Positions 23,267 through 35,795 of a stretch of DNA of 64,000 bases are shown piece after piece (position 1 is the stretch's first letter; every line of letters starts with the position of its first letter). The DNA is taken from contig JAHLJZ010000084.1 of NCBI GenBank assembly GCA_025602915.1, positions 36,110 through 100,109 on the forward strand, written 5' to 3'. The notes beneath the pieces are model-generated. The model was not told the DNA's origin. It saw nothing but the letters and a program-made list of their open reading frames with translations, and did not search any database. This stretch comes from Paraphysoderma sedebokerense (lineage: Eukaryota; Blastocladiomycota; Physodermatomycetes; Physodermatales; Physodermataceae). The position numbers and the translations under genes are program-made.

Positions 23267-25139
23267 ATGTCGCTATTCAAAAACTATTCGCAACGACTGT
23301 CTAGAATTGTCTCACCCGCTCATCGACCATTCCATCGCAATGACTCTTATAATACTCTGGAAAGAAAGATACGCTCTCCCTTGATTGCTTCAATCCGCTC
23401 AGTGGCCGCCCATGCCAAATCCGCTTCATCCTCACCAACCAACAAACCTCTTGAATTCCCTTGTATAGACCGTTTAGAATCTCGGACTCAATCTCTCCTT
23501 GCTTCCCTTCCTTCCTCTGAATCCTCTGATTCGTCTTCTTCTTCATCTCCTTCCCAACCATCGCCGTCTTCTCAATCCGGTCCAAAGATCCCAAATTTCT
23601 CGTTAAACAGTTCACTCGAAAACTCGTCAAACTTACCATATAAGCTATTCAAATTCAATGACCCCACGACACCATCGAGACTTGACCATGGTGGTGTCTT
23701 GCCGCAATTTCAGATTGCATATGAAACTTGGGGAAAGTTGAATGAAAAACGAGATAATGTTATTTTATTGCATACTGGGTTAAGTGCTTCGAGTCATGCT
23801 AAAAGTACGGCTGAAAATTCAAGTAGAGGATGGTGGGAGGATTTTATTGGTTTGTATACCTATGTTCAATAATGATTTAATCTGATAGAAATCCTTACGA
23901 TTCGTCTGTATATGACATAGGACCCGGCCAACCGTTAGATACAAACAAATTCTTCATCATTTGTACTAATGTCCTCGGCGGTTGTTTTGGTTCAACCGGC
24001 CCATCCTCGATCGATCCTCTTACTTCAAAACCTTATGCCACGTCATTCCCAATTCTTACGATATTCGATATGATTCGAGCTCAAAAACTGTTACTGGAAC
24101 ATCTGGATATTTCAAAACTGTGGGCCAGCGTGGGCTCGTCGATGGGTGGAATGCAATCTCTAGCTTTTACTCAGTTATACCCTGAATCAGTAAATAGATT
24201 GATTACTATATCTAGTTGTGCTAGGAGTCACCCTTACAGCATAGCTTTAAGATTTGTTCAAAGACAAATTCTCATGTCTGATCCAAATTGGAAGAAGGGA
24301 TACTACTATGATTCTATTCCACCACATGTTGGCATGAAATTAGTAAGTACATTCCCTTTTTACGGTTGATACATTCTGAAACGTTAAGAATAAACAATTG
24401 ACGCTGAAATATATAGGCGCGACAAGTAGCAACGATATCCTATCGAAGTGGGCCGGAATGGGAACAGCGATTTGGCCGTCGACTTGCGCGAGAAGAAAGA
24501 TCGAAGAACCCGTTAAATTTCTCTTCATCTACGTCTACCACCCAATCCCAGCATGTCGGACTTAAGTACAGCTCCTCGACCTTTCCCTCGCTTTGCCCCG
24601 AATTTTCAATCGAAACATATTTGGAGCATCAGGGAGAACGATGGTGCCTGACCTACGATGCCAATAGCTTACTGTACATTTCAAAAGCCATGGACTTGTT
24701 CGACTTGTCCCTCGGTGACTCGCTTAAACCTCGCACAAATCCTTTCCTCCCAGTTGAATCTTCTCTCGCCTCTACCACACGTTCACATCCCAATTCTCAA
24801 CCACAGTCATGTACCCTCCCTCCTTCGGCGTTTGACGATCCTGACCCTACGCCCTCTCCATCACCTTTAACGCAGCAGAAAAACGCACTTTTGGAATCTC
24901 AATGTCTTTTGAATGGTTTTAACTACTTGCGTGATACACCTGCATTAGTTTTAGGGGTTCAATCTGATATACTGTTTCCGATATGGCAACAGAAAGAGAT
25001 CAGCGAATTTTTGAAGAAAGTGGGAAATAGTTGTGTAACCTATTATGAGCTGGATGCAATCTATGGACACGATACGTTCTTATTAGACAAAGTTAGCGTC
25101 GGAAGCGCTGTGAAGGGACATTTGGAGAATATCGAGTAA
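23267..25139 (+). CDS. Serine/homoserine O-acetyltransferase, CysA/Met2 type, probably mitochondrial
   Basis: Alpha/beta-hydrolase-fold acyltransferase that transfers acetyl (or succinyl) from CoA to serine or homoserine in cysteine/methionine synthesis. Exons 23267-23849, 23921-24342 and 24417-25139 give 575 residues. The first 60 residues are rich in Arg, Ser and His with almost no acids, a likely mitochondrial presequence. Family motifs are clear: '[18 protein letters not shown]', '[10 protein letters not shown]', '[14 protein letters not shown]', and nucleophile Ser in '[11 protein letters not shown]'. The catalytic Asp lies in 'GVQSDILFP' and His in 'YGHDTFL'. The '[10 protein letters not shown]' version and the presequence resemble Aspergillus CysA and S. 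pombe cys2 more than cytosolic homoserine-specific Met2. I therefore favour serine as substrate (inference). A Pro/Ser-rich insert of about 50 residues interrupts the lid. The start is the first ATG of the open frame. Confidence 0.88.
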
Positions 25140-25457
25140 TGCCGAGGGTCCCCGTATTAAGGATGCGATGTCAAGTTATCCAGCTTTGTACAACATTAGC
25201 CAAGTGTAATATAAAATATATTGTGATATGCATATAAAGACTTGACCTTGATAAACCAGTTGATTTGCAATTTCGTATAATCTACTAGATATCATTTAAC
25301 AATATCCACAGCGTCTAAATTCTGGTGAATGTGACCCACACGTGATGTCGACACTGGGATTGTAGTGTAATGACGACCGATACGAATCGAATTATCACTA
25401 TCGCAAAAGATATATAATCGGTCGTTGGAAAATTGTCCTGTCAGCGCCGGACTTAGG
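25140..25457. promoter_or_regulatory. Spacer with CACGTG upstream of CDC27
   Basis: A 318-bp spacer. A CACGTG E-box lies at 25339-25344, 114 bp before the CDC27 start codon. Probably the CDC27 promoter. Confidence 0.4.
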
Positions 25458-28400
25458 ATGGTGGACGTCACATTCCAATCCTGTATTCGCTTACACACCG
25501 CCATCGACCACTGTCTCCGTTTCTACGCATACAACAACGCAACTTGGCTGTCAGAACTCTTAGTGACCCAATCTCACACTATCCCCGTCCTAAAAGATCA
25601 GTCTATCATCCTCTTGGCTAATGTGTATCTACAATCGGGAAGGATAAAAGAAGCTCGCGAGTTACTGAGGGACATCCAATGTCTGGAAGCTCAATATTTG
25701 TTTGCAAAGTGTTGTTATGAGCTGAAGGAATACGAGGAAGGCGAAAGAGCTTTGTCCGAGTTTATCAAGACAACGAATGACGGTGGGAATGACGGTATAG
25801 CTCATCTAATATTTGACGTATTGATCGAATATGGAAAGCATACTTATTGTAACCATTCAATTTGTTGAATCCAGATACGCAGCCAAAATTCGTTGACGTG
25901 CCGGATGAAGCCATGGTTTATTTATGTTTAGGAGATTTGTGCAGGTTTGTCACTTAATAGGATTCTTTCCGGAAATATTAATGGATGCTAATATAAGGTT
26001 CCATTATATCATACAAAGCAAATCGAATCGACGCGAGCAAGCTATTGGGTATTATCGGGAAGCCCTATCACGGAATCCATGGCTGTGGTCTGCATATGAA
26101 GGACTGTGTAGACTAGGTATGTCGATTATTTTAAGAGCAGATAAAAGGTAGATTGGGATATTGACATCTTTGATTCTTGGTTCGGTTTGGGTCAGGTGCC
26201 CGAGACAATGCGAAAACATATTTCACCACTTCCAACGGTAAGAAAGCCATTGATAAAATGCAAACCCCGCTACGTTCTTCGAATGCTTTACTCGAGATTA
26301 CCAACATCCACGATGACAAACTTGTGGCGACTCCATTTTCGAAATTGGCGAAATCCGAAAGAGAACGAGATGAAAGGGAGAGCGAACGGGAAAGTAAAGT
26401 TGTTACGGTTCCACCACAGCAAACACCTGGCAACGTTTTCGGCGCTGGGTTGGGCATGGATGTTGAGAAAAAGGGATTTTTGTCCAAGTTGGCGGACGCC
26501 ACTCCGAGGTAAGTGTTTCATTCAAATGCAATTAATTCGTCGTGAACCCGTTCATAAGGAGTACCTGGTCTAATTTTCGCAATCCTGCAGTCCATCCGTC
26601 ACCTCACAGAAAAGGGATGTTTCTCAATTGCATTCCAGTGGATCATCGAATTCATCCTTTACATTTGACACATCTATGACAATATCTCCGCGGCCGCGAG
26701 CCTCGAGTGGACAATCGAAGCCCACGAAGAAGGTGCTTTTATTTCTGTTGTCTGCTCAATCTGCATAAGTGAATATCAATATCTGACCCTATCTCTTAGC
26801 AACGACTGTCATCGCCAGAAAGTTCGGGTTCTTTGTTGACCCGTAGCCCTAAGAAAGACCAAAAATATGGGGACAATCAGAGCAAGGTATATTTTGTCGC
26901 TGTGCAATCCAAAGAAGAATATGTTCTAATATACGTTTTTGTGGTGACAGCCTCGATTCAGCTTTTCTCATGGAGAATCATCATCATTAGCGACATCCAA
27001 ATCTCAAAATCAACCCATACAATTTCATATAGATTCGAAAGCAACAGGTGGCCCAACAAAAAGTATAGATTCAATCCTCATGCCACCGCCTCAATTCGCA
27101 CCTTCACGACCTACCTCCAAAGCCGATGGCGACGTGTCTCACCCCTTGTCATCTCAAGCCGCCGACGAGGCGACTGAAAACCTAATGAAATTATTTCACT
27201 ATATAGGGGATGCAATTTTCCTTCAGTGTCAGCCTAATCCAAGTGACGCTATCAGAAAGTATGAAACCTTATCATCAACTCCTCACTATCACTCTCGCTA
27301 CATCCAGTCTGCGATTGCAAACTGTTACATGACAATGTCAAATTCCAAAAAAGCAATTCCACATTTCGAGAACTCCTTCTCCGCTCCTCCATTTTGCTCT
27401 GCGCTGAATTCATATTCACCGGTTCCTACATTAAAAGACGCATACCTCTATTCGTCTGCCCTATGGGCGATACATGATCGACAGAAATTGGCGCATCTGA
27501 GTCATTATTTAGTTGAGAATTTCAGGAATAGACCTGAAACTTGGTTAGTCGTTGGCAATACGTTTGCGTTAGAAAATGAACGAGATCGAACGATAAAATG
27601 TTTCAATCGTGCTAAAGCATTAGATGAAAACGATCCGACAGTTTACATATGTTTAGGGGTACATCATCGCTTCACTTACCAGTGTGTTACTTTTTGACTC
27701 ACTGTATTCGACAATTCTAACAATTTTGGATGATCTGTATAATTCTAAATTCTTTAGATCGAGTATACCAAACAGAATAATCTAGACGAAGGCAGAAGAT
27801 GTTTTCGAAAAGCCTTGGCTATTGATCCGACGAATTATATAGCTTGGTTCGTATTTCTTGTGTATGTAGCAGTGACGGCCTGAAGAGATTATTAATCATG
27901 GGAAACGGCATAGGTTTAACCTTGGAAAAGTGGAGAGAGAGGTACAAAATTATGAACTCGAATTACATTACTACGAGAAATCGATCAAATATAATCCAAT
28001 GAATGTAATTGGATTGAATACCGCTGCTGAGGTAGTTATTTGCTCCCCTGTCGTCGATTTTGGTCTTTAGAGATCTGGGATTGGTCTCCTGTTTAGATTT
28101 TTCCCAGAGTTGACTTTTTGTTCCTCCATTAAATAGACATGTCTAAGTATGCGACAATACGAAAAAGCATTGGAGTATGCCGAACGTGCATTAAAGATTG
28201 CACCTGAAATGGCGCCAGCTTTGAAATCTAAAATTGAAAGTTTAAGTGGCCTGCATAAGTTTGAAGTGAGTTGAATTATGCATAACGGAATTATTTGTTA
28301 CATCTTATGTTAACCTTGTTTTGTCATTATTAGAATGCCATTTCTCTGGCACATCACCTCCTCACCCTACAACCGACCGAACCCCATCCCTATATCCTTC

Positions 28401-28705
28401 TCGGTAAACTTTATACCCACACTAAGAACTATGAAAGGGCCGTCCAATACCTTACTTGGGCGTTAGATAAAGATTATGAAAATGGTGGGGGACTGTCCCC
28501 GCTGATTCTACAGGGACTGGAAGCAGTGGAACAGTTTTCTAAGCAATCAGACGATTCCGCAGTATCGGGTATAAAAAATAGAAGAAAGGGTAAAGCGCGG
28601 GCTAGCATGGATCAGGGGAGTTTGAGTCCGATTGAATTAGGTCTTGAGACACGCCCGACGAGAATGGTTGGAAGTGGTAGTAGAAGTGGCGTTGATGAAA
28701 TTTAA
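25458..28705 (+). CDS. CDC27: Anaphase-promoting complex subunit 3 (CDC27/APC3), TPR protein
   Basis: TPR scaffold of the APC/C ubiquitin ligase, which binds the IR tails of Cdc20/Cdh1 and Apc10 and drives mitotic exit. About ten exons span the gene. The N-terminal TPRs ('ILLANVYLQSGRIKEARELL', 'YLFAKCCYELKEYEEGERAL', 'AIGYYREALSRNPWLWSAYEGLCRLG') are followed by the family's disordered linker, with 'PPQQTPG' and many Ser/Thr-Pro-like sites. A second TPR superhelix follows ('PETWLVVGNTFALENERDRTIKCFNRA', split by an intron; 'GLNTAAETCLSMRQYEKALEYAERAL'). The last TPR is followed by a basic Ser/Arg-rich tail. The start ATG 25458 leads directly into the first helix. The order TPR-linker-TPR is the usual APC3 layout. 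Mitotic phosphorylation of the linker is known in the family; sites here are only potential. The alternative TPR protein APC8 lacks the long linker. Confidence 0.88.
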
Positions 28706-29247
28706 TTGAAGTTGTACGCACCTCGCCGTATTTCTATTTTCCTAGACTCACCCGACAAATTCATTGAAGAATGCAAGTTGCTGAGCGATCTTTTTCTATT
28801 ATCTCGCCAGCTTTCATTGGTATCTATTGTGATTATGCAAAAATTTTGAATATTTGAATAATGAATTTATAATCTGTGGACATTTGTAGATAATAAAGAT
28901 GTTTGAATAATTGTTCAAACAGCCTTCCATCTTAACAAAGCGTTAATCGTGTTTTCTTCCTGGAATTTATGTATCTGTATCTCATTAATTACAGTTTGAG
29001 ATCACTGACTTTCAAAATATCAAGCGTGAATCCTTTTTTTTGCTTCCCGACTCCGAATGAAACAATCATATGCAGCAATAACTTTCGTCAATTTGTTCGG
29101 TTACTCGATACTACGATACAAATTTCATACCCTGCATTTTGAGGTAAAAATTGATCGAACTAGAAGCACGTGGCAAAAACCATTCTTGTTCGCAAACAAA
29201 ACCAAACATCGTTTGTGATCTCTTTTCAACTGCCTTCTGCCCATATT
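28706..29247. other. Intergenic region with CACGTG
   Basis: AT-rich spacer downstream of CDC27. A CACGTG occurs at 29167-29172, 76 bp upstream of the ATG at 29248, which mildly supports a promoter there. Confidence 0.4.
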
Positions 29248-29752
29248 ATGTTCTCAACCGTTTGGCAGTTGACACGGTGTTTTAATGGATCCATAAATTT
29301 CCTGTGCCGCCTTCGCGCCACCTGTCATCCACCATCAACCGCCAAATGCTATAAGATCTCTGGGTGTCGCAAGGTAAAAAATTATGGCCGCCTATTGCAA
29401 TTGTGTACCAATGCAGCGACAGGTGGGTTGATATTGGAACAGGGAATCTATGGACTCATTCAGTGAGGAAACGCCATGTCATTTTGCCAATTGTACAGCA
29501 TGTTTTGGGGCCGGGTTTGGGCAACCTCTCGGATACAGTACAGCATTAACAAAAGTCCCACGATCACATGTACCAATACATGGGCTTCAAGTCCCAGCAG
29601 TGAAAACTGCTAAATTCTACCCTTACTACATCCCTGAAAAGAAATTTAGAATTTCACATCATCAGGGACGGATTAGATTTCAGACATCTTCAGCAGTAAC
29701 ATTGCAGGCAATTGTGGCAAATGACCAGGCGAATGAGATAAAGAATGCTTAA
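29248..29752 (+). CDS. Small unidentified protein, gene structure uncertain
   Basis: Not recognised. An ATG at 29248 opens 'MFSTVWQLTRCFNGSINFLC', acid-free and resembling a mitochondrial presequence. In another frame, 29450-29752 encodes about 100 residues. These begin with a Cys/His cluster (C-H-x3-C-x2-C), then 'FGQPLGY', and end in a polar tail 'NDQANEIKNA'. The two parts could be joined by an intron, for example a donor at 29275 and an acceptor ending at 29442 or 29463. Both of those keep frame, but the donor (gtgttt) is weak, and the better-looking donor at 29374 leads to a stop. A single-exon gene starting at 29450 is the alternative. A small mitochondrial ribosomal or matrix protein would fit the size and presequence, but nothing proves it. 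Confidence 0.35.
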
Positions 29753-29845
29753 TGCTTGATATATTGTGTAAAAATGCCATGGAAAAATGCGGAATTAAAC
29801 CAACACTACCACACCAAAACTCTTGGATTTAGTCAACATCGCGAC

Positions 29846-32800
29846 TTAATCTAAGGTGCTCGATTTTTGGTATATCAATGAGGAATTGGTTTTCTTCTCT
29901 CCTTCGGCGCCACGCCCCTTTGAGCGCCTCAATATATCTCCAGCAAATTTGACTAAACTTTTTCTCATTTCGTACAAAGCGCAACACAACGCGACAAATA
30001 TGAATCCAAAGATGATGAAAAGAATGAAGAATATGGTTACAGTCTTCTGTTCCTGGGTTTTAAATTGCTCAGCAAAAAATATCAAACCAAGAAATAATGT
30101 GGCAACTGAGCAAATATTGGAAAGTGGCTCCAGGATGTTGAGGGTTTTATACGCGTATGGTTTGTAGATTACGTGAAGTTGATAATTTGCGAGGAGGACA
30201 CAACAGCTGAGTACTAATTGAACCGCTATATATCTGTACAGCAAAGATTAAAGATGATCTCAGAGTTACGATATGAGGGAAAAGTATATACCTTGTGAAA
30301 AACATGTTTACTGTGACTATAAGCAATTTCTGAATGATCTGAATAAAAAGGAAGTATTGGTATTCTTTTCGGTAACTTCTATCCGTCTTAATTAGCTTTT
30401 GCGAAATGATGCGAGCTCGGTGCCAGAATGGTCCAGCCCATGCCGACTGGTACAGGAAGAAGAAGATCGAGAGAAAATAGAATGGTATACCGATGACGTA
30501 GAAACTGTATAGCAGATGTGAGACCATTATCAAACCATTTAGACAAAGAGAAATTGACACCCTACATAACGGCGGAAATCGCGAGCTCTAAATCTTCGGC
30601 CCAACGCTTATCATAACAATGCAATGAGACGTCTATAATGTTGAATAATCAGCACTTTAAATCTTCATGAACTTGAAATTGGAAGAAAAAGGACATTACC
30701 CATATCTATAGTTCACAACATCAATAAAAATTAAAATCGCATCTGTCAGTTGTCATTGCACTGGACAGCAGCTTAATAATGTATATATTGAATAAACAAA
30801 CCCATGTAAAAGATCCCATCCGCTTCTTTTGTGCAGTCGAATTGGCTAAGAAGCTTGTCAGCCTAGAAAAATGAAAACATTCACAAATCAAACTTACGCC
30901 AACGAATATGAAGCAACAGTCATATACACAAAAGGTATGAACCCGTTGAAATTCCTGAAGAGAATAATGTAAGGACTATCTCGTTTCACTAATCCTACTG
31001 CTTTCGTAGACCGTCCGAAACAAGCAGGAAATCTTTGTGACAATTTATGACGTGCGTTCCATATCAATACCGTGACAAAAATCAGGCAAAAAAGTGCCAA
31101 TGGTAACAGCAGAATGATCTTCAGTTTGTAACTGTAATTAAGAGTCCCGTCGGCAATGAAACATTCAGGCGAAAGAAATTCAATATTCAAAATTGCGAGA
31201 GAGAATTTTTCCAGTATGTTGCGCAATTCATCTGGCCACTTTAGATCAACGTCGCGAATGATAGCTATCGTTTGTAAAAAATTAAGAATTATGCTAACGA
31301 TACCAAAACTGTAGAACGGTTGAATTATTATGACTTGAAAATAAAAAGAACTCATTAAGTTGCCTCACCTTGGGCCGGCATTATGAAGTAAGAAATAAAA
31401 GACGATAAAAGAGAGTATCAAAAATACTATTATCAGTACGACGACGAATTGCATAGACTGCGGACAGTGGACACATGAGTTCATTTGCCGGTAATAGCCG
31501 ACTTGACATTGACCACACCGAATACCAGTATATCCTTCAGCACAAATTTCTAATGGGCTTCCGGGACAAGCTGCAGGCTATGAAACGCTCGATAAGTAGT
31601 GATAAATGTAGGGTATCAATTATAGCTACTCAACGACTTACCGATATGCACGGCAAGAATAAATTTCTTCCATTCAGCTTCCAAAATCCCCGAGCGGCAA
31701 AAGGTGGAAAACTGCCCGTAGTACTGAGCAGTCAATTTAAGTTGATTGGTATTAGTTGAGATTTGTCAGTAAGAATACAAATGCTTACCTGCATGTGGCC
31801 CCGTTCGGACACAAAGCACAAATCGATCCGGTTTCATTTGTAAAAGTATTGAGATAGAATGGATGATTGCACTCAACAGCCAACTGGACATTGCATGTTT
31901 CAGATGTGTCGTTTGCCGCGTCAATTGCATAGTAACTGAAGTTGGCGTACGGATACCTTGTGATTGTGCCTTAACATTCCTATATGGATATATAGAGAAA
32001 AACGGATAACTCGCACTTACCGGCCTCCTGCATTATCTGAACTGAAGTATATCCTGTTATTAGCGAATCTTCGATCAATCGGTATACCGATACCGTCGGC
32101 ACGTACAAATTTCCCGATAGTTGGTGCCTGAACGATTTCAAACTCGACACTATTTTGCGTGAAACCTGTTGGTTTTGAATCAATGAGCGTGACCGAAAGA
32201 ATGAATTTCATACATATCGTTATTTGGATCAGCTGCCGTGAATACAATTTCTGCTTTATCAACAGCTCCGGTCACAAAGTCTTGAGGGAGTAATATTTTT
32301 GACTGGCATTCCAAGACTGGAGGTGCGTTAGGATTTTTGACAGTGACAGTCAAGTAAGAGGTTTCCGAGTAAAATTCATTGTCTAATAATAATTAACTTA
32401 ATTATATAATTAGATCAACCAGTAGATTTTAAGTTTATACTTACCAGCGCATTGATAAGGGATTGATATAGTTCCAAGGAATCCTGGAAAAGGAACAATC
32501 CAGACGCGATTGTCCATAAAATTGACTTGAGCTGAAATTGGATCCTCCGTCAGGCGAGGACTGCCGGACTCATCAGATGGGTAGAGTGAAATTGAATTAT
32601 TAGACGGCACGGATAGAAATCTATATTTAATGTCGATAGAACCACTGTCAATATCGTTACAGGTTAATGTAGCCAGCGACAGCGATTCTTTGATAATAGA
32701 TGCCGAAATATTGAATGAAACAGGCGGGTCGTTAACGGGTGTAATTTCGATCCAGATGTCAATAGAATTTGACCATGATTGACCATCAAATAAGATGACT

Positions 32801-33962
32801 TCAAAACTGACTCTAGTGACTGAGTTTAGTGGAGGATAATAGCGTAACGTAAAAATCCCCGGCGGAATATTAAAAGACGCGAAGGGAATGAGGATATCAG
32901 TGCCGTTTTCAGCAACAGCGAATAACCGACCACTCCAAGGCAAGCGACGAACAAATAGTTGAATATTTGATGGTAGGGTGTCTGCATCGTACCACGGAAT
33001 CTGGATTGTTTTTACTGTATCTTCCGCCATTGTCTGTGTGTTTATAAAATCAACCCAAGGTATTGTGCTGGGCTCTGCAATATAAACCGTGAGATTTCTC
33101 GGTTCAGATGCTATAATAAAGAAATTAGTGAATTTTTAATTCTAGCTCAGATTGCAGGAATGGTGCAGATTTACCCATTCTTTTTGAATCTCGGACTTGA
33201 TAAGTGAGATACCAGTATCCTGTCCAATTAGTTGGTCCTGGATAGCATCGCATCCTTCTTTCTAAGTCCGTAATTCGCATTCCAATAACTGTATTGTCTG
33301 TCCAAATCCATCCCCCGTATCGATTGACGTCCGAAGTATTATATTGCCAGAACCACGCGTAGTCCAACGGTTGGACGTCTATCACGTAATATTCTAGCGC
33401 ATCGTTGTCAGCGTCCGAACCAGCAGGAAGTTGTACCGTAAAGTGGCCGCCATTTTTACGATAGCTGGCTAGGGAATCGTATGCTTTCGGTGGGGTATTG
33501 GGAATACCAGTCTTAAAGCTGACAAACTCTGTGGAATTCCCGTTCAGTGAATGTGTGATTGTGATAAAAAATGTCTCCGGTGATGGTAGAGTTTCATCCA
33601 GTGTACTATATGAAATGAGAAACGTTACTACAAGAAACAGAAATATTTGGTAGAAGCAGAAGACTCCTAATATATTTCTTCGACTCATACCAGTTAAGAT
33701 ATTCTACCCCCCGCGTCGGCAATAATTGGAGGGCGGTACACCCTTGATATTCGGCAGCGTTCACTTTAAATATGACACCAAGCTTCGCTGAGTCATTACC
33801 TAAATTTTGACCCTCTATGAGGACGCTCCCGTTAGAACTAGGCAAACTGAATGGATATGTTGTTCGAATTGTCGGTCTTTGCAAAATCACTGGTGGGACG
33901 GACAACAACAGCACCCAGACCACGTAAAACAAACACATATGAATTCTGTACTTATAGAGCAT
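29846..33962 (-). CDS. Large receptor-like multi-pass membrane protein with cadherin-like and EGF-like parts
   Basis: Multi-exon cell-surface protein of roughly 1100 residues. The N-terminus has a signal-type hydrophobic segment ('FYVVWVLLLSVPPVI'), then an IPT-like strand ('GSVLIEGQNLG'). Repeated beta-sandwich units follow with cadherin/Calx-like 'DADNDALEY', 'EITPVNDPPVSF' and 'TCNDIDSGSI' motifs. A membrane-proximal Cys-rich part contains 'GSICALCPNGATC', 'GFWKLNGRNLFLPC' and 'CAEGYTGIRCGQCQVGYY', an EGF/GCC2-like arrangement. At least seven hydrophobic spans follow, starting 'FVVVLIIVFLILSFIVFYFL', with 'NFLQTIAIIRDVDLKWP' and 'IEFLSPECF' between. This Cys-rich/multi-TM module is seen in large surface proteins of chytrids, algae and amoebae, where it is uncharacterised. 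The cytoplasmic tail is short and basic. The ATG at 33962 or 33938 starts the signal segment; an upstream exon is possible. Ligand and signalling are unknown. Confidence 0.75.
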
Positions 33963-34544
33963 TCGTCCAAGTGCGAAATTTGAATAAATACAGTCTGGAA
34001 AGCATCTACAAACCAAGTCCCAAGCAGCTTTTCTGCAGGTGCTCTGGTACACGCTGGAATGATTTATCTGGCCCGGTTGTAACAATTTGAGGTCTAGTAA
34101 TAAATGACGCCTCTGCCACATCGTTTAGCGGTGTATGAAAGCAACAACATACTACTGACGACGTACATATAATATACAGTTAGAATGGGACATTGTGGCA
34201 GCATGGCATTATACGTAGCATGAAGGGACAATGTTCATTTCAAATAAAGCAGACACATGGACCATTCCCCATACTAACTGCCATGCGAGAACGCGACTGT
34301 CGAGGGAACAGATGAGGGGCGTGCCTTTGATATGCTTATGCTCAGTATATATTGCCAATTGTGGGGTACACAAAACGACTAACTGCTATCTGTAGAAACG
34401 GTGTCTAGTTTAATTTTTCGCTTCATTTTACTGACAATTCGGTTTCATTCATATTACAAGGCTATTACCACGCCATCATACGACTATATCATAACACAGA
34501 GAGTCTGCTAAGATGGCCCGGCGAAGACTGCAGGGGTGATATGA
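33963..34544. other. Intergenic spacer between minus-strand genes
   Basis: Lies between the receptor-like gene start and the eIF3i stop. No further coding support. It should contain the receptor gene's promoter. Confidence 0.45.
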
Positions 34545-35795
34545 TTAATGTTCTTCTGAAGGATCAATTTTAAAGCGGAAGTAGTCGGGGTCGAAATGCT
34601 GAATTCGGATATAACTAGTGATTTGTCGAGAATATTAGTTTTGAGTTCAGACGACATACAATAAATTTTCGAAGTAGCCAAAAGTCTTACCCATCTTCAC
34701 CCCCGGTGGTAAATCCTTTTCCGTCCGGACTGATGGCAATCGTGTTGATGGGTCCAAAATGTCCCTTGACTCTTCCAATTTCCTGTTCTAATATTTTATG
34801 GAAAAATCTAGCTTCGAACGCTCCTTCTTTGTTTGATGTAGTTGTGACCTGTGATGCCTCTTGTCCACCTCCTACAATCACATGTTCCTTAAGCGGATGG
34901 ATAGCAGCAGAGTTGGCAGGACGAGGTGTAATGTAGGTTTTAAGGAGATTCAGTTTTGTGTCATAGAGCTATTGTAAATACATGTCAGGAGGGCAAGAGT
35001 CAGCGATAAGGATAAACAGTTGACTAACAAACGGATAAACATACTCGAGCTGTCGAGTCCTTTGATGAGGTGATAAAATACGTTTTATCGTAAGAGAATT
35101 GAAGATCGGTAATAGGCTTCGTGTGAGCTTTCAGGTGTTTGACTCTCTCGCCAGTCTATACGAAAGGAGAACGGAGTTCATTGATTAGGCGTCACGTAAC
35201 AGCACAAAAGATTTTACATATAATCTCCAACCGAGATCCGGCTGTCAGAGATGGTAATGCATACCATAGGTTCCCACATCGACAAAGATCCGTCTTCGTG
35301 TCCAGTATAAATGTGTTTGTTCAAAGGACCCCACCTCGCCGCAGTGACCTTTGAAATACCCTCCAACAGAATCAAACTTTTCGGCTCTGCAGGTATTTGC
35401 TGCACGTCATCTTTGATTTCCACAACGCAAATTGTACAAGGGTAACCCATAGCGGAATCGGTAACCAAAAGAGCCATTTCATCACCCATAGCAAACTCTA
35501 CACATCTCACTGGTGAATTTGTCGTCCAGCTGAATAGTTTTGTTCCTGTTTCGACGTCCCAAAGTGTTGCAGAATTATCTGCCGCACCTGAAAGCAGCAT
35601 ATTTGAGTCAAAAGAGATGTCAATGTCCCAGACGACACCATTATGTCCTTCGTACGATCCTAATAATTCTCCGTTGTGTGAGTACCACACTTTTAGATTT
35701 TTATCTTTACCGGCGGAAAAGAGAAGATCTCCGTCTCTGTTGTATTTGACTCGGGTAAGAGGTCGAGTATGTCCTCTGCAAACGATTGGCCTCAT
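34545..35795 (-). CDS. TIF34: Translation initiation factor eIF3 subunit I (WD40)
   Basis: WD40 beta-propeller subunit of eIF3, needed for scanning and 43S assembly, binding eIF3b and eIF3g. Four exons on the minus strand begin at 35795 and end at the stop 34545-34547. The start '[19 protein letters not shown]' matches the family's 'MKPILLQGHERSITQIKYN'. Also diagnostic are '[14 protein letters not shown]', 'HEDGSLSMW' (split by an intron), '[16 protein letters not shown]', '[20 protein letters not shown]' and the end '[16 protein letters not shown]'. Length is normal for eIF3i. The upstream in-frame residues before 35795 are rejected as 5' UTR because all known members begin at this Met. The gene is head-to-head with TAF12. 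Confidence 0.95.
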
